Source: Gammaproteobacteria bacterium
Lineage (GTDB): Bacteria; Pseudomonadota; Gammaproteobacteria; S012-40
Reading direction: 5' to 3'
NCBI GenBank assembly: GCA_029881255.1
Contig: JAOUMY010000013.1
Coordinates: forward strand, 62,001-126,000
Length of the DNA stretch: 64,000 nucleotides
Of this stretch, positions 45,199-55,536 are shown piece after piece. The notes beneath the pieces are model-generated. The model ran no database searches. It was given only the letters and a program-made list of their open reading frames with translations, and was not told where the DNA came from. The position numbers and the translations under genes are program-made. Position 1 is the stretch's first letter. The number at the start of each line of letters is the position of its first letter.

Positions 45199-45420
45199 CT
45201 ACATTCCCAGTTCAACTGGTTCGCGACTTTTGCGCAGGCGGCGCGCAAACAATTCCAATTCGCTCGCCAGTTCTGAAAACTCTTGTCTTAACGACTCTGC
45301 GATTATTGACTGCAATCGTTCAAAATCACTGCGATGCAAATAGTCACGCGCGTCCGTACGCAATCCGTCTCGAAATCTTTGCGTAATGGTTTCGGCAAGT
45401 TGATTAAAGTCTTGGGACAT
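45199..45420 (-). CDS. Small coiled-coil protein
   Basis: 73-residue highly charged helical protein (FNQLAETITQRFRDGL; FERLQSIIAESLRQEFSELASELELFARRLRK). The form recalls BMFP/UbiK-type coiled coils, but the similarity is too weak to assign. A very good ribosome site (AAGGAG) before the ATG at 45420 supports expression. It is 270 bp upstream of the caspase-fusion gene on the same strand, with the 59-residue gene between them on the opposite strand. Confidence 0.65.
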   Translation of the reverse strand: MSQDFNQLAETITQRFRDGLRTDARDYLHRSDFERLQSIIAESLRQEFSELASELELFARRLRKSREPVELGM

Positions 45421-45862
45421 ATTTACTCCTTTCCGTGCGTGTCGATTGGTAGCCCTTGAATCACAGCGAAAGACAAAACGCTGGATTCACTGGCCGACAG
45501 AGCAGAACTCACCAAAAAATATCTTTATAAGTGCCTAGTACATATCTACAAACGAACAGCATCAAACCTGCGAAGACAGGCTTTTCGGACCACAACGTTA
45601 AACTAGTGGAGAATGCCTTTTGTAACTATAGACCATCTGGAATCAGACCCAATTTATGCGTAAGGCCCTATTCGTGCTGAATTGTTTCTAGCACCCAGGG
45701 TCAAACCTTTTAAATGTGACGTATTTCTGTACCGGATAAACACAAAACGCACTAAATAAGCTAAGGTGGCTTACGGGAGGCGCCGAAAACATAGCAGGGC
45801 CTAGTGCGTTTCCATCAATTTATAGGTAGAATGCGCGGTTCCCTGTGAGATTAGCGGAGCAC
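45421..45862. other. Intergenic region upstream of miaB
   Basis: About 440 bp without an evident gene. It contains the long-range inverted repeat at 45745-45811 and an AT-rich stretch with TATAGGTAGAATG near 45823 that could serve as the miaB promoter. Confidence 0.55.
45745..45811. repeat. Structured inverted-repeat element before miaB
   Basis: AAACGCACTA (45745-45754) and TAGTGCGTTT (45802-45811) pair perfectly over 10 bp. Between them lies a small inner hairpin (TAAGC/GCTTA, 45757-45773) and a GC-rich tract with GGGAGGCGCC. The nested layout suggests a folded RNA or a small mobile palindrome rather than a plain terminator. I do not recognise it as a known riboswitch. Confidence 0.5.
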
Positions 45863-47236
45863 ATGAAACAAAAGCTATATATCAAAACCTTTGGCTGTCA
45901 GATGAACGAGTATGACTCCTCCAAAATGGTGGATGTGCTCGACCAGGCCTACGGAATGGACCTGACCGCTGATCCCGAACAAGCCGATATCCTCCTGTTA
46001 AACACCTGTTCTATAAGAGAAAAAGCCCAAGAAAAGGTATTTTCCCAGCTAGGCATGTGGCGTGAGATGAAAGAAGCGCGCCCGGAACTCATCATTGGTG
46101 TTGGCGGCTGTGTCGCCAGCCAGGAAGGTGCGGCCATCCGCGAACGGGCCCCCTATGTTGACCTGGTATTTGGCCCACAGACTTTGCATCGTCTGCCGCA
46201 AATGGTCGATGAAGTCCGTCAGGAAAGACATGCGGTAGTTGATATATCCTTTCCGGAAATTGAAAAATTTGATCACCTACCAGAGCCACGTGCCGAAGGC
46301 CCCACAGCATTTGTATCCGTGATGGAAGGCTGTAGTAAATACTGCACATTTTGTGTTGTACCCTATACCCGTGGCACCGAAATAAGCCGCCCTTTTGACG
46401 ATGTAATTGCTGAAGTGGCGCAACTGGCGACCCAAGGGGTAAGAGAAGTCAATTTATTGGGACAGAATGTAAATGCTTACCGTGGTCGCACCCATGATGG
46501 TGAGCTGGCAGATTTAGCCTTATTGATCCACTACATAGCATCTATCGACGGCATCGATCGCATTCGTTTTACGACCTCACATCCGGTTGAAATGAGCGAC
46601 TCCCTGATCCAGGCCTTTGCCGATATCCCTGAACTGGTCGGGCATTTGCATTTACCTGTTCAGAGTGGTGCAGACAGGATACTCGCTTTGATGAAACGCG
46701 GTCATACCGCCATAGAGTACAAATCAAAGATACGTCGCCTAAGAGAAGCGAGACCCGAACTCAGCCTTTCTTCGGACTTTATCATTGGTTTCCCCGGCGA
46801 AACCGACGCCGATTTTGAAGCCACCATGAACCTCATTGCCGATATCGGCTTCGATCACTCATTCAGCTTTATATATAGTGCCCGCCCCGGTACCCCAGCG
46901 GCCAGTCTGCCCGACGATGTTCCCCTAGACGTAAAAAAACAGCGCCTAGCTATCCTGCAGACACGCATCAATCAAATGGCAGCGGAAATCAGCGCCTCGA
47001 TGGTTGGCACTGTACAAAAAGTCTTGGTCGACCGTCCTTCGCGCAAAGATCCGAACCAGGTCGCCGGGCGCACAGAAAACAATCGCGTCGTCAATTTCGA
47101 CGCCGATCCCTCTTGTATAGGGACATTTGTTAACGTCAGAATTACTGAAGCTTTACCCAATTCACTGCGCGGCGAGTTTATCAGCTCCGGTGAAAAGGCC
47201 ACGACTTCTTCCACAACCATAGGTGTGACTGCTTGA
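45863..47236 (+). CDS. miaB: tRNA-2-methylthio-N6-dimethylallyladenosine synthase MiaB
   Basis: Radical-SAM methylthiotransferase that modifies A37 of tRNAs reading UNN codons. MTTase domain: [22 protein letters not shown] and [11 protein letters not shown] supply the three cysteines of the auxiliary cluster. The radical-SAM motif is [16 protein letters not shown], and a C-terminal TRAM domain (about 380-445) follows. The ATG at 45863 ([11 protein letters not shown]) fits the family; an upstream GTG at 45845 is less likely. The stop overlaps the start of ybeZ. It depends on Fe-S assembly, encoded at the left end of the window. Confidence 0.97.
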   Translation: MKQKLYIKTFGCQMNEYDSSKMVDVLDQAYGMDLTADPEQADILLLNTCSIREKAQEKVFSQLGMWREMKEARPELIIGVGGCVASQEGAAIRERAPYVDLVFGPQTLHRLPQMVDEVRQERHAVVDISFPEIEKFDHLPEPRAEGPTAFVSVMEGCSKYCTFCVVPYTRGTEISRPFDDVIAEVAQLATQGVREVNLLGQNVNAYRGRTHDGELADLALLIHYIASIDGIDRIRFTTSHPVEMSDSLIQAFADIPELVGHLHLPVQSGADRILALMKRGHTAIEYKSKIRRLREARPELSLSSDFIIGFPGETDADFEATMNLIADIGFDHSFSFIYSARPGTPAASLPDDVPLDVKKQRLAILQTRINQMAAEISASMVGTVQKVLVDRPSRKDPNQVAGRTENNRVVNFDADPSCIGTFVNVRITEALPNSLRGEFISSGEKATTSSTTIGVTA

Positions 47237-48243
47237 GCGCAATTCCGAAGCTATTAAAAGGTCAACAATTGGCATCTCTCGACATCCTGCTCGAACCCGT
47301 CGACAACAACCGACTCGCAAATCTCTGCGGACAATTTGATCAACATCTACAACAGGTGGAAAAGCGCCTGAATGTGGAGATCAACCACCGCGGTAATGCG
47401 TTTCGTATTATCGGGAACAATGGTTCTACGCATAAGGCGGCGGCGATTCTGAAAAGCATGTACGATGAGACCGTAGAAACTGAACTCAATCCCAAGCATG
47501 TGCAGGTAATGCTACAGGAATCCGGAATCGAGAATATGCTAGAGAAGAACCCTACTGAGGAAAATCGCAACGGGCAATTAGCTCTACGCAGTAAGACCAT
47601 ACAGACGCGTGGAAAAAATCAGTGCGAATATATCAAACGCATTCAGAAAAACGATATTAGTTTTGGCATAGGCCCTGCCGGCACAGGCAAGACCTATTTG
47701 GCGGTAGCTGCTGCGGTCGATGCGCTGGAGAATGACCGCGTGCGTCGGCTTATCCTTGCCCGTCCAGCCGTTGAGGCTGGCGAGCGTCTGGGTTTTTTGC
47801 CAGGCGATATGGCGCAAAAAATCGACCCGTATCTACGACCACTTTATGACGCGCTATATGAGTTATTAGGCTTCGAGCAAGTTGGCAAACTGATCGAACG
47901 CCACGTCATCGAAGTTGCTCCATTAGCATTTATGCGTGGTCGCACCCTCAATGACGCCTTTGTCATTCTCGACGAAGCGCAAAACACCACCGTCGAGCAA
48001 ATGAAGATGTTTCTCACACGCATCGGCTTCGGCTCTACCGTCGTAGTCACTGGCGATATGACTCAAACCGACCTGCCTTCGAGTAGGCAATCAGGCTTAC
48101 AGCATTCCGTCGGCATATTGAGTGACGTGGAAGGCATTAGCTTTACCTTTTTTGAACACAAAGACGTGGTTCGTCACCCTCTGGTACAACGCGTGGTCGC
48201 CGCATACGACGCGCACGATCAGGTGCAGAACCCCAAAAGTTAA
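47233..48243 (+). CDS. ybeZ: PhoH-like ATPase YbeZ
   Basis: 336-residue PhoH-family NTPase that works with YbeY in rRNA processing. It shows a N-terminal KH-like region, Walker [26 protein letters not shown], and Walker [14 protein letters not shown]. The start is TTG, overlapping the miaB stop (TTGA), seven bases after AGGTG. The stop overlaps the ybeY ATG. Confidence 0.95.
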   Translation: MSAIPKLLKGQQLASLDILLEPVDNNRLANLCGQFDQHLQQVEKRLNVEINHRGNAFRIIGNNGSTHKAAAILKSMYDETVETELNPKHVQVMLQESGIENMLEKNPTEENRNGQLALRSKTIQTRGKNQCEYIKRIQKNDISFGIGPAGTGKTYLAVAAAVDALENDRVRRLILARPAVEAGERLGFLPGDMAQKIDPYLRPLYDALYELLGFEQVGKLIERHVIEVAPLAFMRGRTLNDAFVILDEAQNTTVEQMKMFLTRIGFGSTVVVTGDMTQTDLPSSRQSGLQHSVGILSDVEGISFTFFEHKDVVRHPLVQRVVAAYDAHDQVQNPKS

Positions 48244-48707
48244 TGAACAACATCGACGTGGAGTTCGCGGTCACGCGAACTCCTGACATGCCAACACCGG
48301 AACAGATTTGTCATTGGGCGAATACGGCTTTGCACGGCCGCGAGGAAAACGCGACTGTTTGTATTCGCATCATGGATGAGGATGAAATGACCGAGCTGAA
48401 CAGCACCTATCGCGGTAAAAATTCTCCTACCAATGTCTTGTCATTTCCAATGGATATGCCTCCGGGGATAGACTTGACTATACTAGGTGATATCGCGGTT
48501 TGCGCCCCAGTGGTAGCAAATGAAGCCCGCGAACAGGAAAAATCATACGAATCTCATTGGGCACACATGATTATTCATGGTACCTTGCATTTATTGGGTT
48601 ATGACCACATAGATGAGGCTGATGCGCAAGAAATGGAGACTCTTGAAACTGAGATCATGCACGGACTGCAATACCCGAATCCTTATCAACCATTGGAAAA
48701 CTCATGA
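48243..48707 (+). CDS. ybeY: Endoribonuclease YbeY
   Basis: 154-residue metal-dependent RNase for 16S rRNA 3' maturation and ribosome quality control. The zinc motif H-x3-H-x5-H is present in HGTLHLLGYDH, and NVLSFPMD and LGDIAVCAPV are typical. It overlaps ybeZ (TAATG) and corC (ATGA). Confidence 0.97.
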   Translation: MNNIDVEFAVTRTPDMPTPEQICHWANTALHGREENATVCIRIMDEDEMTELNSTYRGKNSPTNVLSFPMDMPPGIDLTILGDIAVCAPVVANEAREQEKSYESHWAHMIIHGTLHLLGYDHIDEADAQEMETLETEIMHGLQYPNPYQPLENS

Positions 48708-49573
48708 AGGAAGGACGAAGTAGCAACGGTTCCTCAGAGTCTCGAACGTGGCTTGAACGCCTGAGTCAGGCATTCACCAACGGCGAGCCCAGGGACCGCG
48801 ACGAACTCACCGACGTCATACGTGACGCCGAACAGAAAAACATTATCGATACCGATGCACTCTCTATGATTGAGGGTGTTATGCAGGTGTCCGATATGCA
48901 GGTACGAGACGTCATGATACCGCGATCACAAATGGTCGTAGTTGAACGCGACGTGGCGCCGGAAGATTTTCTTCCCACCGTACTCGAATCTGCCCACTCC
49001 CGCTTCCCCGTCATTGGTGAAAACCGCGACGAAATTGTCGGCATACTGTTGGCGAAGGATTTACTCGCCTATTTTGCTGATCAGCAACGGGGACGTTTCG
49101 ATATCCGCGACGTCATGCGTCCAGCGGTATTTATACCGGAAAGTAAACGCCTTAACGTGTTGCTTAAAGACTTTCGCTCCACACGCAATCATATGGCCAT
49201 CGTCGTTGATGAATTCGGTGGCGTATCAGGATTGGTGACTATCGAAGACGTGCTTGAGCAAATCGTAGGTGAAATCGAAGACGAATACGATTTCGACGAA
49301 GACACCTACATCATGCCGCACAAAAACAACAACTATTCAGTAAAGGCCCTGACGCCCATCGAGGACTTTAACGAATATTTCGAATGCTCCCTCAGCGACG
49401 AGGAATTCGATACCATCGGAGGCCTGGTGCTGAACAGTTTTGGACACTTGCCAAAGCGGGGCGAAAAGACCACAATCGGCGAGTTCGAGTTTACGGTGTT
49501 ACGTGCCGATAACCGCCGCGTTCACCTGCTACAATTGCACCTTGCGCAATCATCTATAAAGAAAGCCAACTAA
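48704..49573 (+). CDS. corC: CorC/HlyC-family CBS-domain protein
   Basis: 289-residue cytoplasmic protein (YbeX) linked to magnesium/cobalt efflux and ribosome metabolism in E. coli. Two CBS domains (VRDVMIPRSQMVVVE; IRDVMRPAVFIPES, about 65-190) are followed by the CorC_HlyC domain (about 205-280, ending TVLRADNRRVHLLQL). It has no membrane segments. It overlaps ybeY by 4 bp and precedes lnt. Confidence 0.94.
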   Translation: MKEGRSSNGSSESRTWLERLSQAFTNGEPRDRDELTDVIRDAEQKNIIDTDALSMIEGVMQVSDMQVRDVMIPRSQMVVVERDVAPEDFLPTVLESAHSRFPVIGENRDEIVGILLAKDLLAYFADQQRGRFDIRDVMRPAVFIPESKRLNVLLKDFRSTRNHMAIVVDEFGGVSGLVTIEDVLEQIVGEIEDEYDFDEDTYIMPHKNNNYSVKALTPIEDFNEYFECSLSDEEFDTIGGLVLNSFGHLPKRGEKTTIGEFEFTVLRADNRRVHLLQLHLAQSSIKKAN

Positions 49574-49577
49574 TCCT

Positions 49578-51104
49578 GTGAACATAAATAAGATGCTTTT
49601 CCAGGGCAAGCGCGCCTGGCTAACCTCGCTTATTGGCGGTTTAATGTTACCTCTGGCCTTCGCGCCTTTTGGTATCTGGCCACTGATATTTGTATCGCTC
49701 GCCATATTCTTTTATGCCTTAGTCGACGTTACGCCAAAAACCGCATTTGTTCGCGCCTGGATTTTTGGGCTGGGCATGTTTGGTTTCGGCGCGTCCTGGG
49801 TCGTGGTCAGCATGCATTATTATGGCGGCATCGGTATTCCGCTGGCGACTATACTCACGTCAATTTTTGTCATGTTTTTGGCCTTGTTCCCCGGTGTATT
49901 GGCTTGGTTCTCGCGGCGCGGATATACATTACTCGGCCAGCGTCGTGGGATGTTTTTAATTTTGATCCTGCCGATACTGTGGGTGTTTTTTGAATGGATA
50001 CGCAGTTGGGTATTAACCGGATTCCCCTGGCTCAATCTCGGCTATAGTCAAATCGATTCGCCCTTGCTTGGATATGCACCGGTATTAGGCGTGTACGGGA
50101 TTTCGCTAGTAACCGCCTTCACCACTGGCTTAATACTACACAGCATACTGGAACGCTCTACGTTAAAACGTAATATTGCTGTGCTTGCCGCCTTATGGTT
50201 GGTACCGCTTGGCTTCAATTTAGTGGACTGGTCTACACCGACGGGTAATCCCATCACCGTAAGCATGATTCAGGGTAATATTCCTCAAGATCAAAAGTGG
50301 TTACCGAGCAATCAACGCCCGCAACTCGACATGTATGCACAGCTCAGTCGTGAAAATTGGACGAGTGATTTAGTTATCTGGCCTGAGACCGCCGTTCCAG
50401 CCTTATATGAGCAAGCGTTGCCCTATCTCAACTACATTGGTCAGGAAGCACGCATGAATAATTCTGAATTACTCGTCGGCATACCGGTTTTCAACGACCA
50501 GGACAATCAATACTTCAATGCCATGTTGAGTCTCGGAAATGAAGAAGCGTTTTACGAGAAAAAACACCTGGTACCTTTCGGCGAGTATCTACCGATGGCT
50601 GGGTTACTTGGCGGGTTTATCGACTTCTTCGATATTCCGATGTCCAACTTTAGTCCAGGGCGTAGCGAGAAACCCATATTACATGTAGCCGGACAGAAAG
50701 CCGGTATTTCAATTTGCTACGAGGACGCTTTTGGTGAAGAAATTATTGACGCATTGCCCGAAGCAACTTTTCTAGTCAACGCCAGTAATGATGCGTGGTT
50801 TGGCAGGTCGGTCGCTCCACATCAACACCTGGAAATTGCACGCATGCGTGCTGTTGAAACCGCGCGTTTTCTGCTGCGTTCAACCAATACCGGAATATCT
50901 GCTGTTATCGATCCACAGGGAAAAGTCGTCGCGCAGTCACCACAATTCAAACGTGATGTACTTACCCATACGATACAACCGATGCAAGGTGCATCGATCT
51001 ACGCGATCTTCGGCAATATACCGATCGTGAGTTTCCTTTTCATTGCACTCTTCGGCACGCTCACCTATCAGTGGTACCAAAAGCGCGATTCTGAACAAAA
51101 TTAA
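49578..51104 (+). CDS. lnt: Apolipoprotein N-acyltransferase Lnt
   Basis: Inner-membrane enzyme that adds the third acyl chain to lipoproteins. The 508-residue protein has an N-terminal block of transmembrane helices (about 15-205) and a nitrilase-like periplasmic domain with the Glu-Lys-Cys triad in WPETAVPAL, YEKKHLVPFGEYLP and ISICYEDAFG. It starts at GTG 49578, 4 bp after corC. A GC-rich hairpin follows. The lipoproteins encoded at 23.3 and 28.7 kb are expected substrates. Confidence 0.96.
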   Translation: MNINKMLFQGKRAWLTSLIGGLMLPLAFAPFGIWPLIFVSLAIFFYALVDVTPKTAFVRAWIFGLGMFGFGASWVVVSMHYYGGIGIPLATILTSIFVMFLALFPGVLAWFSRRGYTLLGQRRGMFLILILPILWVFFEWIRSWVLTGFPWLNLGYSQIDSPLLGYAPVLGVYGISLVTAFTTGLILHSILERSTLKRNIAVLAALWLVPLGFNLVDWSTPTGNPITVSMIQGNIPQDQKWLPSNQRPQLDMYAQLSRENWTSDLVIWPETAVPALYEQALPYLNYIGQEARMNNSELLVGIPVFNDQDNQYFNAMLSLGNEEAFYEKKHLVPFGEYLPMAGLLGGFIDFFDIPMSNFSPGRSEKPILHVAGQKAGISICYEDAFGEEIIDALPEATFLVNASNDAWFGRSVAPHQHLEIARMRAVETARFLLRSTNTGISAVIDPQGKVVAQSPQFKRDVLTHTIQPMQGASIYAIFGNIPIVSFLFIALFGTLTYQWYQKRDSEQN

Positions 51105-51107
51105 CAA

Positions 51108-51141
51108 GGGGCGGGAGCTCGCAATCTGTACTTCCCGCCCC
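51108..51141 (+). terminator. Terminator hairpin after lnt
   Basis: A 9-bp GC-rich stem (GGGGCGGGA with TCCCGCCCC) starting 3 bp after the lnt stop. The downstream sequence is only moderately T-rich, so termination strength is uncertain. Confidence 0.6.
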
Positions 51142-51274
51142 ACTCACTTTACTTAATATTTATTTTTTTTGTGCAACACACATTCACCACAACACCGCAT
51201 AATTTATTTGCGAGTTTGATTGTCTATGCGTAACAACAATGTGATAAATGCTTGGATTATTTTCTGAACGTCAC

Positions 51275-51436
51275 TCAGGTATCATTCTGATTGTTTTTCG
51301 CCCATTTGCTGTAGCACTCAAGTCCGCAGTAGTACGCAACATACTCGTCCGCTTCTGCATTGTTTGCGACGGTGTTAGGAATTTCGCGAAGACACACTTC
51401 ACATTCAAGCGTGGTATCAGTCGTTTTTTCTTCCAT
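51275..51436 (-). CDS. Small zinc-ribbon-like protein (DUF3330 type)
   Basis: 53 residues with CEVCLREIPNTVA and YYCGLECYSKW, giving two C-x2/3-C pairs that probably bind one zinc. Similar DUF3330 proteins are widespread in proteobacteria, function unknown. ATG 51436 follows GGGAG; a longer reading upstream has no ribosome site. Confidence 0.75.
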   Translation of the reverse strand: MEEKTTDTTLECEVCLREIPNTVANNAEADEYVAYYCGLECYSKWAKNNQNDT

Positions 51437-51610
51437 AATATGCTCCCTCACGTGCATGATAGATTATGAAAAGGCTGCCATGTCTTTTATCATTGATTAG
51501 TTGGCACCCTTAATTAATAGCTAAGCCAAAACAGGCGAATATTGCAAGGAAAGCGGATTGAAGTTTTTTATTCGCTACTCATAATGAATCTTATAAAAAG
51601 CTGAGGACGT

Positions 51611-51832
51611 ATGAAATTTATCGATAAAATCCCGACCCTACCGCTGGCAGTGATTGCAGTCCTCCTGGGGCTTGCGCCTTTCGTACCTGAGCCTCATCTA
51701 TTAGAAAAATTGAAAATGCTCGCCAGTGGGGAATTAGCCAAGCCTATTGATATCCTCGACCTGATCATGCATGCCACACCTGCAATACTGCTGATTATCA
51801 AACTGAGTTGGAATTTGAAAAAAAAGGGCTGA
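51611..51832 (+). CDS. Small membrane protein (often annotated RND transporter)
   Basis: 73 residues with two hydrophobic helices (LPLAVIAVLLGLAPF; ATPAILLIIKLSW) joined by EPHLLEKLKMLASGELAKPIDILDL. Homologues are commonly labelled RND transporter, but the protein is far too small to be one; the true role is unknown. A hairpin overlaps its stop codon. Confidence 0.75.
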   Translation: MKFIDKIPTLPLAVIAVLLGLAPFVPEPHLLEKLKMLASGELAKPIDILDLIMHATPAILLIIKLSWNLKKKG

Positions 51833-51856
51833 AAGGCCCGTAAAGGGCCGTTTCAG
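51829..51856. terminator. Hairpin between convergent genes
   Basis: CTGAAAGGCCC pairs with GGGCCGTTTCAG with one bulged base around a 5-nt loop. It lies between the small membrane protein gene and pgi, which converge, and probably stops transcription from both sides. Confidence 0.5.
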
Positions 51857-51866
51857 GGTCGATAAT

Positions 51867-53222
51867 CTAGATCAACTCGTTAATTTCACGTAGCTGGTTG
51901 AGGTATTCACGGGTCAGCATCTTGCTCTCTTCAACCGCGGGCTGATCAAACGCATCGATACCCATAAGCTCGGCCACCACAACTGTCTCCATTTCCAGCA
52001 ATATGATGAGCTCGCCCAGGGCATAGGCATCTTGCTCTAACAAGGCAAATGTCCGATTAGGGCGACCGCGACGACTCAAGGTCGTGCGCGTCGCCTTTAG
52101 TTCTGAAACGAATAATTCGCCGATGGTATGACCCGCAAGTGGCTTAATCGCCGGTATATCCTGAAAACGCATGGGAATACGCCGCCCCATAAAGCGAAAT
52201 CCGGGATTAGAAAGAAAAGTCACCAGCTTGTCGTCCGGGCCTTCCAGCAATAACTGCAACTGTGAATGTTGATCGGTAACACCGTGAGCCTCGGTCGGGG
52301 TAAGACCACGATGGCGACCATTCGCGTCGATTTTGCCCAGACTTTCTGCCCAAAGCTGACGAAACCAGTTCACAACAAAACGCAGATTATCCGCATATGG
52401 CATGACCACACTGATGGTGCGACCGCGTTCGGCATGTAGATATTGAGCAGCGCCATTAAAAAAGGCGGGATTCTTGAGTATGTCCTCGCTAGCACAGCGG
52501 GCTGCCATAGCACGCGCGCCCTCCATCACACCATCGATATCAACGCCACCGATGTAAGCGGGCAGCAAACCCACTACCGACAATACACAAAACCTTCCAC
52601 CAACAGGCGGGTGTTCAATGATTTCTATTTTCAGGCGCTTTGCCAGATCGTACAAAGCACCATCACGATTCTCTGTAATCACCAGTACGTGATTGGCAAT
52701 CGCTTCATCACCGAGCTGATGTTCCATCGTGGGTAACACGGTTAAAAACTGGCTGAGCGTTTCCGCTGTGTTGCCGGATTTGGAAATCACCAATAACAAG
52801 GTGTCGGACCAGTCAACGGTTTCCAGTTCAACAAGAGTGGAAGGGTCTACATTGTCATAAAACGACACATAATTGCGTGGTGACTTATCACCAAGTATTC
52901 GTACCAGCATTTCACCGCCGAGCGATGAACCACCAATGCCAAACACCACCGTACGACTAAAGCTTCCCGCAATACGCTGGCCTTTGCGCTTTAGCTCTTC
53001 CAAGTCCATGGTTTGTGGAAGATTCAGAAACGTCGGTTTGCGCGAACTCATCCAATCTTTGATACGCACGCGCAAATTATCCAGGCGCGGCGACAAGGCC
53101 TGGATCTCCTCAACCGTTATTCCCCCTTCGCCTATGCTATCCCGTGTTAGATTGGCATTGTCCATCGACAGGCGACTGATTTCGATCACAGAACTCTCCT
53201 CACAATACGTATTGCGTTGCAT
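51867..53222 (-). CDS. pgi: Glucose-6-phosphate isomerase
   Basis: Interconverts glucose-6-phosphate and fructose-6-phosphate. The 451-residue form is of the shorter bacterial type, unlike the 549-residue E. coli enzyme. SIS-domain motifs are VVFGIGGSSLGGEML, LVISKSGNTAETLSQF and GGRFCVLSVVGLLP; the catalytic segments are AESLGK and LTPTEAHGVTDQHSQLQLLLEG. It follows glgB by 34 bp on the same strand, tying glycogen branching to central metabolism. Confidence 0.95.
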   Translation of the reverse strand: MQRNTYCEESSVIEISRLSMDNANLTRDSIGEGGITVEEIQALSPRLDNLRVRIKDWMSSRKPTFLNLPQTMDLEELKRKGQRIAGSFSRTVVFGIGGSSLGGEMLVRILGDKSPRNYVSFYDNVDPSTLVELETVDWSDTLLLVISKSGNTAETLSQFLTVLPTMEHQLGDEAIANHVLVITENRDGALYDLAKRLKIEIIEHPPVGGRFCVLSVVGLLPAYIGGVDIDGVMEGARAMAARCASEDILKNPAFFNGAAQYLHAERGRTISVVMPYADNLRFVVNWFRQLWAESLGKIDANGRHRGLTPTEAHGVTDQHSQLQLLLEGPDDKLVTFLSNPGFRFMGRRIPMRFQDIPAIKPLAGHTIGELFVSELKATRTTLSRRGRPNRTFALLEQDAYALGELIILLEMETVVVAELMGIDAFDQPAVEESKMLTREYLNQLREINELI

Positions 53223-53256
53223 TTTAAAGTGTAGCAGGTGTTTTGATCAAACCTGA

Positions 53257-55416
53257 TCAAGGACTCAATTGAAGCACAATACCAGCCAATGGTGGCAAAT
53301 TCATCGCGATTGAATAGGGAAGATTCATCCAGGGCACGTTTTCCGCGTCGATTACGCCGGCGTTTCCGATATTGCTACCACCATAAATCTCGGCGTCAGT
53401 ATTCAACAATTCCCGGTAACGGCAGCAATGGGGGACGCCAATGCGGTAATCATGACGGGGTATCGGTGTGAAATTCAACACCACTATCACTTCCTGATCA
53501 CCATCCATGCGCCGATAACTCAATACCGATTGAGAACTGTCGTGGCAATCGACCCAGCAAAATCCATCACTGGAAAACTCTCGGCGGAATAAGGCCGGTG
53601 TGCTGCGATAAACATGGTTAAGATCCTGCACCACGCGCAGCAAACCCTGATGCAGAGGATATTGCAGTACATACCAGTCCAACTGTCCATCAAAATCCCA
53701 CTCTGGCCCCTGTCCATACTCATTTCCCATAAACAGAAGCTTTTTGCCGGGATAGGTAAAGAGGTAACAAAACAATAATCGCACATTGGCAAACTGCTGC
53801 CATTCATCTCCTGGCATGCGATAGCGAAGCGATCCCTTGCCGTGAACGACTTCATCATGTGAAAAAGGCAGCACAAAATTTTCGGTAAAACTATAGAGCT
53901 GACCAAAAGTCAGTTTTTCATGATGGAATTTTCTATGGATGGGATCCATCTTCATGTACTCCAGGGTGTCATGCATCCACCCCATATTCCATTTCATACT
54001 AAAGCCCAAACCGCCGAGATAGACCGGGCGCGACACCTGTGGCCATGCGGTAGACTCTTCCGCCATCACCAGCGTCCCCGGGAATTCGCTATGGGTCACG
54101 CTGTTGAGCTGGCGCAGAAATGCAATGGCGTCGAGATTTTCGCGACCGCCATATTCATTAGGAATCCAGTCGCCTGCTTCGCGCGAATAATCGAGATAAA
54201 GCATAGAGGCAACCGCGTCGACGCGCAGGCCATCGATGTGAAACTCCTCCAACCAGTACATAGCACTGGAGAGCAGGAAATTTTTTACTTCGTTACGGCC
54301 GTAATTAAATATATACGTACCCCAATCGCGGTGTTCTCCTCGGCGCGGATCCTCATGTTCGTATAGCGCGGTGCCATCAAAGCGACCGAGACCATGGGCA
54401 TCCATAGGAAAGTGCGCTGGCACCCAATCGAGAAATACACCGATGTCGTGTTGATGGCAATAATCGACAAAGTAGCGAAAATCGTCCGGCGTACCAAAAC
54501 GGCTAGTCGGCGCAAAAAAACCCAATACCTGATAACCCCATGAGGCATCGAGGGGGTGCTCAGTAATTGGCAATAACTCAATATGCGTGAAGCCCGCAGT
54601 AGTCACGTAGTCAACAAGCTCGTGTGCCAATTGTCGATAATTCAGGAAATGGTGACTGGCGTCTCGTCGCCACGAACCCAGGTGGACCTCATAGATCGAC
54701 ATGGGTTTTTCCTGCCACTGACTATGGGCACGGGTAGCAATCCAGTCCTGATCATGCCACAAAAACTCACTTTCTCTGGCAATGACACCGGCGCTTTTTG
54801 GGCGCAACTCAAACTGTTTTCCATAGGGATCGATTTTTTGTAAAACCTGGCCACTATCACGACTGCGGATTTCAAATTTGTAGAGTTCTCCGGCGTGTAT
54901 ATCGGGAACGAATAGCTCCCACAATCCACTCCCACCTCGACTACGCATAGGATGACAGCGTCCGTCCCAGTGATTGAAATTACCAATAACGCTTACTCGC
55001 TCTGCATTGGGCGCCCAGGTGGCAAACAATACGCCAACAACCTTATCGACACTCCAGGGATTGGCGCCGAGCAGCCGATAGATATGCCAGTGACGACCTT
55101 CGCCGAACAGGTGTATATCAAATTCCGGAATTTGCGCGGGAAAACAAAAAGGATCATAACGGACAGTTTCTCTGCCCTCAGCGTCTAGCCAACGCAATCG
55201 GTAGTGGGAAGTTTGCTTTAGGTCGCCACACCATTCAAAGACATCGGTGCCCTGTATGCGTGTCAGCTCCTGATCGAGATCGTCGATAAAGACTCGCTCG
55301 GCTCGTGGCAGAAAAACACTGACACAAGTTTCGTTCCCCTGCTGATGAGGCCCAAGAAACGCAAACGGGTTGTGTTCACGTGCCTCTAGCAAAGTCTGGT
55401 ATTGTTTTACTGACAT
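53257..55416 (-). CDS. glgB: 1,4-alpha-glucan branching enzyme GlgB
   Basis: GH13 enzyme that creates alpha-1,6 branches in glycogen. The 719-residue protein has the N-terminal CBM48 regions ([32 protein letters not shown]) and the catalytic barrel with [26 protein letters not shown] (nucleophile aspartate), MAEESTAWP (acid glutamate) and [14 protein letters not shown]. The ATG at 55416 ([17 protein letters not shown]) is preferred over a TTG six codons upstream. With pgi it forms a two-gene unit. Confidence 0.96.
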   Translation of the reverse strand: MSVKQYQTLLEAREHNPFAFLGPHQQGNETCVSVFLPRAERVFIDDLDQELTRIQGTDVFEWCGDLKQTSHYRLRWLDAEGRETVRYDPFCFPAQIPEFDIHLFGEGRHWHIYRLLGANPWSVDKVVGVLFATWAPNAERVSVIGNFNHWDGRCHPMRSRGGSGLWELFVPDIHAGELYKFEIRSRDSGQVLQKIDPYGKQFELRPKSAGVIARESEFLWHDQDWIATRAHSQWQEKPMSIYEVHLGSWRRDASHHFLNYRQLAHELVDYVTTAGFTHIELLPITEHPLDASWGYQVLGFFAPTSRFGTPDDFRYFVDYCHQHDIGVFLDWVPAHFPMDAHGLGRFDGTALYEHEDPRRGEHRDWGTYIFNYGRNEVKNFLLSSAMYWLEEFHIDGLRVDAVASMLYLDYSREAGDWIPNEYGGRENLDAIAFLRQLNSVTHSEFPGTLVMAEESTAWPQVSRPVYLGGLGFSMKWNMGWMHDTLEYMKMDPIHRKFHHEKLTFGQLYSFTENFVLPFSHDEVVHGKGSLRYRMPGDEWQQFANVRLLFCYLFTYPGKKLLFMGNEYGQGPEWDFDGQLDWYVLQYPLHQGLLRVVQDLNHVYRSTPALFRREFSSDGFCWVDCHDSSQSVLSYRRMDGDQEVIVVLNFTPIPRHDYRIGVPHCCRYRELLNTDAEIYGGSNIGNAGVIDAENVPWMNLPYSIAMNLPPLAGIVLQLSP

Positions 55417-55536
55417 AAACCGGGTTCCTGTCAACCTGATTTAGTTTAGCAAAACTACTCAGATATTCTCTGACTAAATTAGCCACCGGGATGAAACTTG
55501 TGTATTGCGCGGAACGGGTCCGCGCAATATCACTTA

